Shown here: positions 22,130 through 33,479 of the stretch, piece after piece
Position numbering within the stretch: position 1 is the stretch's first letter
Layout: the number at the start of each line of letters is the position of its first letter
Origin: Siderastrea siderea
Taxonomy: Eukaryota; Cnidaria; Anthozoa; Scleractinia; Rhizangiidae
Assembly: GCA_964030785.1 (NCBI GenBank)
Contig: OZ034968.1
Coordinates: 43,462,186 to 43,526,185 of the forward strand
Direction: 5' to 3'
Length of the DNA: 64,000 bases
Program-made: the position numbers and the translations under genes
The notes under the pieces: generated by a model
What the model saw: only the letters and a program-made list of their open reading frames with translations
What the model was told of the DNA's origin: nothing
Databases searched by the model: none

Positions 22130-22800
22130 AACATCTCAACTATTACTCATCCATTTTGTCAGTCTGAATCCGGCTTCAGCAAGTAGGCCTGTTACTTCAT
22201 TCGTTAACGACCTTGCCTCTTTCACTGTCTTCACTGACTTGATAAAGTCATCTACATAGAAGTCTTGATTGAGAGCATTCACAGCATCTTCACTGAAGTT
22301 TCCTTTGTTGTTTTCTGCAGCTCTTTTTAGGCAGAAATTTGCACAGCTTAGCGAGTCTGTGGCACCAAAGATGTGACTGGTCATCTGGAATTCGGATGGT
22401 CGCTCTAGATTGCTGTCCTCTCACCACAGGAATCTAAGGGCATCAGCGTCTTCAGGCGGTACTTTGACCTGATTGAACATTCCCTCAATGTCAGCAACGA
22501 GAGCAACTGGATCCTGTCTGAATCTTAGCAGAACACCGAGCAAACTGTTCATTATGTCAGGGCCTTGGTGCAACTGGTTGTTGAGTGACACTCCATCATG
22601 CAGGGCTGCCGCATCAAAAACAACTCGAATTTTGTCTTTCTTCTGCGGGTGGAACACCCCATGGTGAGGCAAGTACCATGTCCTTCTGCTTCGACGCTCT
22701 GATTCTTCCGCAGTCAGCTTCCTGCCATATCCTTTGCTGATGAGGTTATCCATAAAGTCTGTACTTCCGATGAAAATTCTCATCATGTTCAAGCTTTCTC
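22130..22800 (-). pseudogene. BEL/Pao reverse transcriptase, broken
   Basis: Two frames (22421-22792 and 22136-22384) together carry YLPHHGVFHPQKKDKIRVVFD, then VALVADIEGMFNQV (motif A Asp), a stop at about 22420 after the ALRFLW block, and QDFYVDDFIKSV, where YVDD is the catalytic box. Motif B sits between them. The interruption after FLW is a single in-frame stop or a small frameshift. Confidence 0.85.
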
Positions 22801-23068
22801 TTCAGACACTGCAATCGTGCCTCAGCCATTTGTCTGTTGTCTGGCAACCAAGGGTCTTCACTCTTCCACAACATTCCAACTGAATAGTGTCCATTTACTA
22901 GACGAACAGAGTTCTCCATCTTATTCAACAACTCTTGGTCTTCAGTTGACATTCCCTTCTTTGAACTCTTGTTCATGTCAACGTCCTCAGGTCTAAGAAA
23001 CTGCTCCATCTGCTGATCTGACGGGAACATTTGCACCAATCAGCATGGTCACCTGTGTCTCATCTACT

Positions 23069-23659
23069 TCAACGATTGCAATGTCCTTTAAATGGGGCCA
23101 TCTTGATAAATCCTTTGCCTTTGTTGTGGTGATGTTGATTGAGATTGTCTACAACCTTAACGGTTTTTATTGTCACAGTGCGACTCTCACGGTTACCAGC
23201 CGCTCGTACTTCAACGTTGACTTGGCCAACCCTTACTGCAGACTCTCCTGACAATGTACATACAGCTAAGGTATCATAGTTGTCAATCTGAATCCCAAGT
23301 TTCTCTGATATGGACTTGGAGAGAAACGTTTCCTCACTTCCGGTGTCTAGCAGCACGTACATACTAACAGAGCGTCCCACCTTACTCAGTATTTCAATCG
23401 GCACAACTTGCAATGCAATCTTTGCCTTTGATGTCATTGAGTATGTGTGACTTAGCATCTCATCACCCGCAGCTGTAGCTACTGCATTTACATTAGCTGG
23501 CTCTTTAACTGCATGGTCTCCACCATGACCCGTGCTTGTATCCACGTGGTCTTCTACTGATTTGTGCAGTAAAGTGTGATGCGGTTGCTGACAGTGCTTG
23601 CATCGAAAGGCCAATTTACATTCACCAGCAAATGCCCTCTTTGCAAACAGTTCAAACAA
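23069..23659 (-). pseudogene. BEL/Pao aspartic protease with upstream zinc-knuckle tail
   Basis: The frame starts with CKLAFRCKHCQQPHHTLLH, the last Cys/His knuckle of gag. It then shows MYVLLDTGSEETFLS, where the DTGS is the aspartic protease active site, followed by DUF1758-type sequence. It overlaps the gag frame from 23554, which implies a frameshift near 23600-23650. Confidence 0.85.
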
Positions 23660-24310
23660 AGTTCCTTGTATCTTGCAAAGATCATTCTCTGTCTTACAGA
23701 CTTGCTGGTGAAATCAGGACAATGTTCTATTTTATGGGAGGCCTCACAGCTGTAGCATTTTCCAGCCGGAAGGGAACCTCCTGGCGTTGAAACGTTTGAA
23801 CCCCTGCCTTGGGTGTTCTGGCTTTCTTGGATATGTGATCCAAACTGCGTTACAAATGTTGTCACTCTGGATCCACTTCCTGCTGTGGGTTCTGGGGGTG
23901 GGGCTTCTGTGTTGCCCTTTGCTGGTCGTTTCACAAAGTTCTTGTTTACTTCACCAACTTTGCCAAATATGGGGTCATTGGCTGCTCCAGCCCGCCTTTC
24001 TATGAATTCTACTTGCTCTTTGAGACTTAGGCACCTTCCTTTCTCTCTGATACGCTGAGCTTCGTCTCTCCACTTAACCTGAAGTGCAACTGGTAACCTT
24101 CCGGACATTTTCGCCAAATTGGTCATGTTCATTTCAGAGAGAGCGTTCATGGATTGCAAAGTCTCGTACAAGGTTCTTGAATGATCAGCAAATTCACGCA
24201 GGCCTTGTTTATCACTGCTTGAGATATTCGCTCCTTCAACCAAAGCATCAACACACCCCTTTGCTACAACATGTGGTTGTCCAAAACGCTGCTCCAACAT
24301 TTTGAGGGCC
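23554..24310 (-). pseudogene. BEL/Pao gag fragment
   Basis: An open frame from about 24310 contains MLEQRFGQPHVV and a helical capsid-like segment, then a proline/serine linker and zinc knuckles CYSCEASHKIEHC and CLNCLQRGH. The usual upstream DUF1759 capsid start is missing because the sequence runs into non-element DNA near 24330. The frame drifts after CLNCLQRGH, so the peptide beyond about 23620 is read-through. Confidence 0.8.
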
Positions 24311-24499
24311 TTTAAATAAATAAATGAAATCTAATCTAACCAGGGGGAGTACTGACTACAGCCAGTTATATATAGGCTTCTTATGTGGGAAAGCTAAAAC
24401 ACCCAAAACGAAATGAGACGAAAAAGAAGAAGGCATCTTGCACAGCTATTCCCCTACCCGCCTGCTAAGATTAGGAAAGAATGAAAGGATGTGGTTTAC

Positions 24500-25730
24500 A
24501 TCAAGTCTGGAGTTGTTCGTTATTGGCATGGTACAACTAGAGGTTTTCCAATAGGCCATAGTTTACCACAAATATCATCTGGTTGGGCTCTGCCAAACGA
24601 TGCGGGGATGTTGTGCTCTTTTGCTTTTTGAGAGAGGAGGCCATTTGATCTTTTCGTCGCTTTACAATCTCGGCTGGTAGAACTTGGAACGTTTGATACG
24701 TACTGCCTTGGAGTCAGCCGCCCAACGCGAAGATGTCCTCGCAGTCCTTGTATTGGAGAAAACGTGCTAAAATTGGCTGTGGCTCATCTTCATGTCTCCT
24801 TTTACTCGGGTGATGAACCTGCTGTATCTCCACTGTTGAGGTATTCATATAACCAAGCTCATCTTCCATGAATTTTCAAAGTTCTGCCTCTGTGTCCTCT
24901 TGCTTTTGTTTTTGGTGGTTTACTCTCTGTTTGTGAATCTGATGTTTTCTTTTCTCAAATAGGCGTGGGGGTAGAGATCCTTGGTCTTTAACTCTTCCAT
25001 TTTAGCTTGACACTTGTTCTTTCCATTGAAGCTCTGCCCTATTGGATTTATAGCCTTTTGGTTGTGACTGATAAGTAAAAAAGCTTAAAGTCGCACTCGG
25101 GCCAAGGAGGCCCACACGGCTGGAGCTTATCCCAGTTTCCGTAGCATGAAGCAACTGAGAGTATTGCTACTCCCCCCTGGACATGATGCTAGTCCATCGC
25201 AGGGTTGCCCCCAGCAGTACGTCGCCGGTACCCATTTTTACACCTGGGTGGAGAGAGACACTGTGGGGCAAAGTATCTTGTCTAAGGAAACAACAGGATG
25301 GCAGGGACTGGGCGTCGAACCACTGATCTTCACATCTAAAGTCCAGCACACTAACCACTACACCACCGCGCCCCCACAGTTATGACTGAGGGGCAGCCAA
25401 TTTGTCGTTGCATTCCTTTTCTGTTGTGCTACATTTCTGTTTTAAGTCTTCAAGATCTTGCATAGAGGACGCCTCAAAAAGTTCCAATTTCTCGGTCCTG
25501 GCCTCAATGGCTGACAGGGAAGTTTCGATGTTTTTCATCAAGCTTTCGATGGAATCCAGTTTCTCTAGTTTGCAGATGATCATCTCCAGCTTTTTGCTTA
25601 CATAGCTAGTCAGTTTGAGAGCAGTCATGATCTCGTGGCTCGAATCATCGTTGGTGACTGATAAGAGAGTGTTGTTCTGCTTTTTTGAATCTGGTGAACT
25701 GGTTTTATCTTTATTCCTTCACTTTCGAAG
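24500..25730 (-). mobile_element. Second LINE: ORF1 fragment interrupted by a SINE
   Basis: Upstream of the SINE (25390-25628) the minus strand encodes a coiled coil (MIICKLEKLDSIESLMKNIE). Downstream (about 24560-25050) it encodes KRKHQIHKQRVNHQKQK-like basic sequence and then RPILARFLQYKD, LQGSTYQTFQVLPAEIV and KRRKDQM, blocks I know from coral LINE ORF1 proteins. Stops and frame changes are present. It is a different LINE copy from the one at 1-15.4 kb. Confidence 0.65.
25072..25378 (-). mobile_element. tRNA-derived SINE with 11-bp target duplication
   Basis: On the minus strand the 5' end is tRNA-like: a box A at TGGTGTAGTGGTTAGTGTGC and a box B at GGTTCGACGCC, spaced as in RNA polymerase III promoters. 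A non-tRNA body follows, and it ends with a T-rich 3' tail near 25075-25085. Flanking copies GTTGTGACTGA (25061-25071) and GTTATGACTGA (25379-25389) form the target duplication with one mismatch. It lies inside the LINE ORF1 fragment. Confidence 0.85.
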
Positions 25731-25947
25731 AGATTGCAGCAGGGTATCGGCCATCTGCTACATGATGTTTTGGAAAGAGTAGCATGCAGGTAAATGGAAT
25801 GTCAGATCACTCTGCCATTACTCGTCCCATTACCTTAATCAAGCAGTAAAAAAAGGAAAAAAACAGGAATGGAATTGAATTGTTTTTCATTTTTGTCATA
25901 TATGACCTGTTTTAATTTTTTTAACATGAATTTTTACCAACGTTTAC

Positions 25948-26674
25948 CTTCCAAATTAATACCCCTATTGTCAAGGGTATGTGGTTGTAGCTCCTTTTGA
26001 AAAGCTGTTTGCTGTTCCTGCTGCTGCTCTGCAGATGTTGTGTGCTGTTGCTCTTCCTGAGGAGGTGTTGTTTGCTGTTTCCGCTGCTCTGTAGATGCCT
26101 TGCTTCTGCTGTGTAGATGTTTGCTGCTGCTGTCTAGTGGGAAGATCGAATATAAAGACAACACTTTGAAAAACTCCGTAAGCCAAAGTTTGCACGGTGT
26201 ACCCTAGTTAATTTGTGTATATTTGCACAGTGTACAATGATCCTTGCATGTCACTTCTCAAATTTTTGAGCGAACTGTTTTTGTACCAAAGGTCACAAAA
26301 CCAGAAGCTAATAAAAAACTCTCGGTGGATTCAGTAGTAAACTGGAAATATTTGCCAAAACGTATTCTTGTTAAGAATATGTGTTAAATTCGGGGAAGTT
26401 GCAGTTTCCGATCCCATCGATGACACCGAATCAAGGTGCAAATAAGGTTAGCTAATACCCGTCTACCAAACTTTAGTGTTTCACTCACCTTGATTCTTCC
26501 CGTAAAAAAACAGTAAACCTTTGCTAAAAAGCCACTGCTGTGTACTCCTGCGTCAATGTGCTTGACCAGTTCGATTAGAAAGCTGGCCTTTTCGACATTT
26601 TTTGTGGAGCTTTTCCAACCTTGGCTCACATTTATGCCCATGTCTGTTTCGTTAATGACGTACTCAGAAGCCAT
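25948..26674 (-). CDS. Two tentative exons of an unknown gene
   Basis: The first candidate exon is 26489-26674, starting with MASEYVINETDMG and ending at a GTGAGT donor. A second candidate exon, 25948-26133, has an acceptor preceded by a pyrimidine stretch and ends at GTAAAC. Both are 186 nt and join in phase 0. The first exon reads like ordinary protein (SFLIELVKHIDAG) but I do not recognise it. The second is a degenerate CAG-rich repeat coding for Gln/Ser/Asn-rich sequence and may be non-coding. No downstream exon is found before the LINE fragment. The promoter would lie near 26700. Confidence 0.3.
25975..26130. repeat. CAG/CTG-rich degenerate repeat
   Basis: Imperfect repeats of GCTGCTCTGCAGATG, TTTGCTGTT and similar CTG-rich units, with a period near 50-60 bases. 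All three minus-strand frames give Gln-, Ser- or Ala-rich peptides. Confidence 0.7.
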
Positions 26675-26699
26675 ATTTCCAAACCCATATCTCTGCTAG

Positions 26700-27600
26700 C
26701 ATTACATGCTCTGAACAGCACTAGCGACCATGCAATTTTATTACTTTCAATTGTTATTCTTTATTTCTGATCACATAGAGAGGAAGTAACGTCATTATTG
26801 CTGATTATTCCGAGTAGTGCTTTCTTGAGGAGAATTTTTGATATATATTTCGAGCGTTCAGGAATCAAATGTATCAGCACTAAACAGTGAGCAGCTGATG
26901 CCCTCAAGTGTCAAACCTATCAACATCAGTACATCCCTTTTCAATTTGTTATGCAAAGTGTTTTAATATAAGTTGTTTTGTCAATGAATTATTAACAAAA
27001 ATTAGTCTAGCAAATGTCAATTTGCCGTTATTGTCATTATGTATAATAATTAAACTATCAGTGGTGCATCTTCAAGTACATTGGCTAGTCTATGATGTGT
27101 ATTCACAACCAGTATCTAACAATCTCAAATAAATAACATGCAGTGTGAACCAGCAGCCTTTTGTAATAATACAACTTACGGCTGCTGTACCTTAAGCCGT
27201 TTAAGCTTACTTGGGCAAAAGCTGTATTATGCACAACAACCCGGGTCAAGTTGTGGGTTTCAGCACCATGTTCTGTGGTTTTTGTTATTTTTGACCCGTT
27301 TGAGTATTTGTTAAAATAATGTTTCCAGTCTTTGATGTCCCCAGTTTCCAAAGTGCAAATTTCCTAGCGGAGTCTCTCCTCTGGTGGTGGATTTCCGCCA
27401 AATTTTCGCACAAGGGACAGAAGCCACTTCAGGGCAACAGCAACACTCTGATGTTTCACTGAAGTGTTTCTTGAGTTCATTTGGTATGTTACCTCAGGGT
27501 TGACACATGTTAACATCTAGATATGTGTTCCAAAAAAATTGAGGAGACTCTTGTTACAATAGCATTGCAGCTTAAGGCTGTTCACTCCAGAGCATTAATG
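26700..27600. other. No supported gene
   Basis: AT-rich sequence with a few short ORFs and no recognisable domain, splice pair or repeat family that I can define. Confidence 0.5.
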
Positions 27601-28640
27601 CCAATCGTTAACTTAACATGTATACTCCTCCCGGGTTGGATTTTTGTAATTATTGCTTTGAAAAATGTGTTGAATATAAATTAGTTCAGTAATGCACATA
27701 CAAATTGTGAAGACTCCAGCCGTTGAATTATCATGTGGTTTCAAAAACAATGCTTTCATTACATCTCTGAGGGCATAGGAATACAGTGGTAGTTTCACCA
27801 CAGGCAGTGGACAATGCTCCATCTTCTTGGTTCCTTCCTTTTCCATCTGGAAAACTTCTGTAACCCAGATGAAGGAGGACATTTCATGATCATTTACGGT
27901 GCCATCTCCACTAAGTTGGACCTATTCTCCCAAGATCCAGACATCAGTGTGAGGTTGTCATCCAATGTATTAAGGTGTATGATATGTTGCCTTTTTATTG
28001 GCAAATCTGCATTTGCTTTAATTTGTATATAATATATAGATTTAGCTAAGCCTAAAAGCAGAGCTCCACATCTCTCTTTCATGCTTATTGGCCCGTAAAA
28101 TACAGTAAATTTTAGTTGTGCGGTTATTCCCCAAGAAGTGAAAAACACCAAGGGAAAACAGGCGGACCGCTGAGGGAACTGAGTTGGCTTATTTTTCTTC
28201 AAAGAGAAGACTTCAGCATGATTTTCACTGACAGCTCTTTGAAGGCTAGCTTATTAAGTTCAAGAAGAGTACTTGTAAAACTACAATTGCTAAAAAAGAC
28301 CCACTTAAGTTGCTTCTTGCTGATTCCAATGCATCCCTCTGGCTGTTTAAATCTGTTAACCATGAACATTTCTCAAAATCTATCTTGCTAAAATAAATAA
28401 TATTTTCCCGGCATCAAACCGTTCACTGACAACAATTACCCAAAAAATGTTTTCGGAAACTTTCAAGCACACGTAGAATTATCAAGAGAAAATGGCACAA
28501 GTTTTTCACCCACGAAGTATTAATCAGGTGCTTTCAAGAACACATCCTGAAGTAATTTTAGGAACCTTTTAGAGTCTCATTTTAGACAAAATAGACTTAA
28601 ACCGAGAAATGCTTCGCTTATAGTTACTTAAATAAAAATT
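27600..28640. repeat. Dispersed repeat copy 1 (related to 45290-46690)
   Basis: It shares with the 45.3-46.7 kb region an ATATATAGATTTAGC(C/T)A block followed by GCCTAAAAG (28030-28055 versus 46007-46030), and a TTAAACCGA(G/C)AA(A/C)TGCTTCGCT block (28598-28620 versus 46662-46684). Order and orientation are the same. No coding capacity is recognised. The element boundaries are unknown. Confidence 0.5.
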
Positions 28641-29370
28641 TTATTTCGATCTGTAACTAAAGGCACACTGATATGGCTTAGCGGTTAAAAAAAAAACGAA
28701 CACAAAAACATGCCACACTGAACTCACTCACTGAAACGGCGATTCTAAGTTTAGTCGTTAAATTAGGACAGAATTGTCATTCACGTCAAATGAACAAACC
28801 AAAAAATATAATATAAGGAAGATAAAATATTCTACAACTGAATAAAAAACATAAGGAGCCTTACACTAAGACTACAAACTTAAACATAATGACAGAGCGA
28901 CTCTTCAGATGTTGAATACTAAATTACGAATTAGTCCAAACAACCCAATATGTGTTGCCGAAGAAATACAACCTACATTGGAAAAAAAAAACACAGACTC
29001 AGTCTAGAATAGTCACGATTTCCACTTTTCGAATAAAATACACTAGAATTGCTCTAAAAAAATATATTGAAAATTACACACTAAAGTTCAAAACGAAATT
29101 GAGCTTAATTAAGTCAAGCCTAAATCATTTGCAGCATACGCGTATAGCTGTCAAATTTGCCCATAAGAATTTTTTATTGTTTTTAAGCTTGAAAACAAAA
29201 AAAATTGTAACAGACAAATCCGATGTCTATGCAAATTACTCTGACGTGTTGTGTTATCGCCGATGTGTTTGATAATAACTCTTTGAATCTCTGTCTCTTG
29301 AACCTTTTTTAGACGTCTCACCTTTAATTTCTTTGGGTCGAAACACAGCAGTAATACGAGAAGACTGAAG
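28640..29370. other. Very AT-rich stretch, no gene seen
   Basis: Long A-rich tracts with short plus-strand ORFs of Lys/Asn composition only. No supported feature. Confidence 0.5.
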
Positions 29371-29449
29371 CACGTTCATCGAATTGACTGTGACAGCATT
29401 GCCAGCAACAGTGACAAATTTACTAGAACCCAGGTCACCATGTGCAGGT

Positions 29450-29625
29450 TTTTCATTAAGAATTGTAATAGCAGGAGAATAGTATAAAGTAACAGGAAAG
29501 TGTTTGGAACGAGTGAAGGCCGTTCCCCTCTGGGGGGTCTGGGGGCATGCTCCCCCAGGAAATTTTGGAATTTTAAACCCTCTGAGATGCCATTTCCTGT
29601 TATCTGACAGGAGATTTCATTCCTC
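29450..29625 (-). repeat. Dispersed repeat containing a GGGGGCATGCTCCCCC palindrome
   Basis: The sequence GGGGTCTGGGGGCATGCTCC and its flanks occur, in my memory, throughout cnidarian and other animal assemblies. On the minus strand it gives the peptide LGEHAPRPP, which recurs in predicted proteins as a repeat artefact. I treat it as a repeat fragment, not as a gene. Confidence 0.45.
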
Positions 29626-29723
29626 TCTAGCTGCCGAACAAAAACAATGCACACCTTAAAGTGGTTCCAAATGTTGTTTCTTTCTTTGAATTAACAAGCA
29701 AGTAAAGTCAAGTCAAGAGCTCC

Positions 29724-29886
29724 AACCCTTTCACTCCTAGAGTCATTTCAATTGGCTCTATCTAACAAATTTACCAAATACTAAATAATATACCAAAGTG
29801 TGAACGTTTAAATGAAAGCTATTTCTCAATATGTTGCAAGCTGAAAGCCAATGTTTTTTTTGGATGCTTTCAGTAGTGAAAGGGTT
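29724..29886. mobile_element. Short MITE with AACCCTTTCACT ends, 163 bp
   Basis: Left end AACCCTTTCACT and right end AGTGAAAGGGTT are perfect inverted repeats of 12 bp. The target duplication is not clear. It sits immediately after the stop codon of the hAT-like pseudogene. Confidence 0.7.
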
Positions 29887-29890
29887 AACT

Positions 29891-32520
29891 CTATTCATCA
29901 ACTCCACTGTCTCCACTGTCATCACTCTCCATGCTTTTAGCAAAAGCTTCCAGAGAGTCTAGCTCTTCCTCAACCATGTCGTCAAGGTGAAGAACATGGA
30001 GTGCCTCTTGATACTCCTCTCGGATGTTCTGCAGCTCAGTGGTTGATGTTGCATCTGTCTGCGTCCCCATATCTTTACGACCGTGGTGGGAGTGGCAGCT
30101 TCAGTTTCACTGTTGGCTTCTGGCTGCGTGCTTGGCCTGTGGTATGGGAGCTTTCTTCTCTTCTTTGCAGCTTTCCACATGTTCACTCCTTTGCTGACCA
30201 GAGAATCACAGGCTTCTGTATGTGGGACAGGGCCATTGATGGTGATATGAAGAAGAGCTGCAAGTAAGTCGTTCTTGATCTGACTTCTAATCCTATTCTT
30301 GATCAATTTCAACTGACTAGTGCCTCTTTCAGGCCAGGCATTTGAGACTGGAATTGCAAGTGCTGCTTCCGCTACTTGAACAGATCTTGGATATACCTGT
30401 CCAAACGTTGACTTCATGGCCATGACTCTTTTAAGTGACCACTCAGTAGGTGTGCCTTTCTTGCCATCAAGTATGTCTCTTGGACAGCAGATCGTACTTC
30501 AACTTCTTCCATTCCGTTTTAAATTCCTCTGCCTCGCTGTCATTACCATCAAAGAAATGGTCAGCTAAAACCTTAACTTCTGCATCTCCATGGCTATGGA
30601 ATGCAGGACTTTGCCTGTTTGGTATTAGCATGGGATCAAATGCTGAAAATGCACTGAGCACAGGCAGAGATGACTTAAACCTCTTGTCAATGTTCTTCAC
30701 AAGGGCCTTGATGTATTTCTGGAGAAGTCCCTGTAGATTTCTGACATTACTTTCAGTGCACACAAGCTCCAGGCTCTCAAAACGGCAACCACTAGAAAGA
30801 TCTTGCTTAAGTTGTTTGATGGGTTCTTCTGTGATCTTGACGTCATTCAGCCTGTCTTTGCTGTAGTCGATTGAGGGCTGAATTGAGGCATAATTGATTG
30901 CACCTTTCTGGAAGGATTTGCTGAGGGTCGCTAATATAGGACGAATCCACTTCAAAATGTATACTGCACCAATGAATTTCACTTTGTTGATCTTCTTCAA
31001 TAAGCCATATGCTGCAGGTTGACCTGGGTCCTGTTTCAACTGCTTGAGAGTTTGAAGAACAGCAACAAGACCAGCGTACAAAGATTGGATTGCGCTACTG
31101 AATGATAGCCACCTAGTATCACAGGCCTTTTTTAGCTTCTTTGCTACCATCTTTCTTGACTTCTCGTTACTTAGCTGCAGATTTTTCAGTTGCTCTTGGA
31201 CTTTCAGGTAACAAGCAAGTCGCTTTGGCGAGTTTTCAAAGAGCTTCCAAAGTTGTGTTACCACTGTTTCAACCTCTTTGATGAACTTCAAATTTGCATC
31301 ATCTTTGGCATCAGTGCATGCCAAAGCTAAATTATGACATATGCAGTGTACTGAAATCAAACTGGGATTCACATCTTTCAGCTTAGCAGCAAGGCCATTC
31401 TTTTTCCCAACCATGACTGAAGCTCCATCTGTAGCCAACCCAATTAGTTTGTCAGTAGAAAGAGTAGATGCATGCAAATTAGACTGAATTGTCTGAAACG
31501 TAGCTGTGGCATTTGCAGAGTCATGCTTCTCTAACAGATGTCAACAGAGAGGAACTCTACAGTGACTTCGCTGCTGTTGTCATTGTAAAACTGGATAACT
31601 GTAATCATCTGCTCCATGACTGATATATCTGACACATCATCCACGAGGAGTCCAAAACATCCTGCTGTCTTCGCTCTCTTCACAACATTCTCTTTTACTG
31701 CAAAGCCCAGGGTACAAAAGATTTCTCGCACTGATGCTGTTGATCGATGATCAAAGTACTTCAGATCATTCACTCCCGGCTTCTCTAAAAGGGTGAACAA
31801 ACTTGCTGCTTTTTTGTTTGCAATTCCCTCCTTAGCAAGCCAGTAAATTGAATAAAATACTTTGTAAAGAACGGTGTCATTCACTTTCTGCCGCTCATCC
31901 AGTTCTTTTTGGAAAACCGAAACTCGGTTCATCATCTCGCATGTTATTGCCGCCGAATGTTTCTGCGACTGTACATGTTCGTTGATTGCTGTCGTTTTGT
32001 ACCTTACAGAAGGCGTCTCGTTGAAAATGTCAGATTTGTTTTGTTGATTCGTAGATTTGTATTTCTTGCAAATCAAGCAATACATACCCTCACCGTCAAC
32101 AAACACGAGCCATCTCAAACCTGTCTTTTCACAAAATACGTTTGCGTCAAAGAGCCACTCGTGTTGGAACTTGTCTTTCTTGCTTGACAACCTTTGTTTC
32201 TCGCCTGTTCGAAGACCAGAACAATTTCTTTCGCGGCGGCAGCGATGGTAGTGGTGCAATCCTTTCTTTTGGTCTTCTGTAAACATATCGTTGATTATAC
32301 CATCGACATCCTCAGAACTAAGCGAAGATTTTTTGAAAGAAGCACAGCTCGCCCCAATTGCCTCAGAAGAAGTTGACTTCAGACTCCGTTTAGGTGGCGG
32401 ATCGTCCTCTTCGTCTTTGTTGTTGTTGTTGCTGTTTAAACTCGCATTTGAGCGCTTTCCACGATCACTGCTTGTGCTGGGCAAGAAAAAATTTGTAATT
32501 TTTGACATGGTGACCGGCAT
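29891..32520 (-). pseudogene. ZNF862-like hAT-derived gene with three frameshifts
   Basis: Candidate starts are the ATGs at 32520 and 32508 (MSKITNFFLPSTSSD). In order I see a Ser/Asn-rich N-terminus, a TTF-type zinc-finger region (GMYCLICKKYKS, HVQSQKHSAA), a DUF4371-like segment (GCFGLLVDDVSDISVMEQM), LATDGASVMVGKKNGLA, a helical middle, and the hAT dimerisation motif IPVSNAWPERGTSQLKLIK near 30300. The domain set matches ZNF862/KIAA1586-type domesticated hAT proteins. Frame breaks occur near 31535 (two extra bases), 30470 (loss of one GA) and 30090. With these allowed the frame ends at 29891. The breaks are all small, so decay is recent or some could be assembly errors. Confidence 0.8.
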
Positions 32521-32667
32521 AAAGCCCAAAAAGATCGTCAGAAATCTTTTTTTCCCTCTGGTAAGTTTTAAGACGAAAATATACTGTAACTCTATAAATG
32601 GCACGAGACGTGAGAAAACTTTTCCCGCCTCTGTCGGCGACATGTATGCTAGACAGAAAACATTTAA

Positions 32668-33273
32668 GGTGATTCCATCGAAATAGAAGGAATATTTAAA
32701 ATTTTCTAAAACTTGGTCCAATTGGTAATTACGTTTGGAACATTTCAAAAATGCAATAAAAAATAGGGGTCACCGTGCTTGTTTTTTCACAAAATGGATA
32801 GCCATTAATAGCAACTATACGACCCGCAAGGTTTTCCTGAGAAACCCTGGTAATCAGAAATGAGAACTGTAATTGCTTTAAAAAGTCATTCCTTGTATTG
32901 AAATATTGGAGCAGTTCACCAAAACAAACATTGATCTTGTATTATATACTATTTTAGTTGAACAGGAATCAAGATTATGAAATAAATTTGCAAATTTGCG
33001 GCGAGCGCACATACCCTGCTGCACCTAAAGACGTGTTCTTTAACTTTTCTCAAAATCGCGATATATTGTACTAGACCGTGTGCCATTTGAATTTGTGTTA
33101 AAAAATGGGGGTCACCGAGCTCGTTTAGGAGAAAACAACCATATAATTCTCTGAACAGCTCAGCTTTCATAGAAAACCTATCAAGTTCCGAAGGTGCGCG
33201 CGCTCGTGCACGCGCTAATCACGCAAGAAATGATGCGCAGAAAGGATGCGTAATGCAATTGAATGGAATCACC
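32668..33273. mobile_element. TTAA-flanked MITE, 606 bp
   Basis: Inverted ends GGTGATTCCAT...ATGGAATCACC (11 bp, perfect) lie between TTAA copies (32664-32667, 33274-33277), as for piggyBac- or Kolobok-type elements. Inside, a GGGGTCACCG segment occurs twice in direct orientation (about 32766 and 33109). No transposase ORF. It lies just upstream of the hAT-like pseudogene start. Confidence 0.8.
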
Positions 33274-33479
33274 TTAAATGAATTCGCTCTCAACACAAAA
33301 CTTTGCGTGCGCGGTTTAATGAACGATTTCTTGAATGCAACAGGCTACTATCAATGAATATTTCATCTTTGTTTCCTGTACAGTTACAAATTATAGTCTA
33401 CTGTTTCTTTTTTACAAGTCATGGTTAAAATAGAAAATTGCCGAAATGTGACCCTATTTGGGAAAACCAGGCTTAACGA

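Larger units (their letters stand above)
19665..24310 (-). mobile_element. BEL/Pao-like retrotransposon, LTRs not found, 5'-truncated
   Basis: On the minus strand the order is gag with zinc knuckles, aspartic protease, reverse transcriptase, RNase H, then integrase, as in BEL/Pao elements. Reading frames are broken in several places, near 23600, 23050, 22790-22750, 22420-22385, 22130-21970 and 21100-21050. No direct repeat resembling LTRs is visible on either side. The gag begins mid-domain at about 24310 next to non-element sequence, so this is an internal fragment of an old insertion. Confidence 0.85.

Noticed and set aside
25320..25378. tRNA gene suggested by box A and box B
   Set aside because: The sequence lacks a foldable cloverleaf, continues into a 240-bp body with a T-rich tail and has an 11-bp target duplication, so it is a SINE.
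29376..29654. ORF containing LGEHAPRPP
   Set aside because: The peptide comes from a GC-rich palindromic repeat that recurs in many predicted proteins. It is not evidence of a gene.
32291..32686. 131-residue plus-strand ORF antisense to the hAT-like gene
   Set aside because: It lies on the shadow strand of a recognised protein, has no domain, and includes serine and leucine runs that mirror the low-complexity N-terminus of the real gene.
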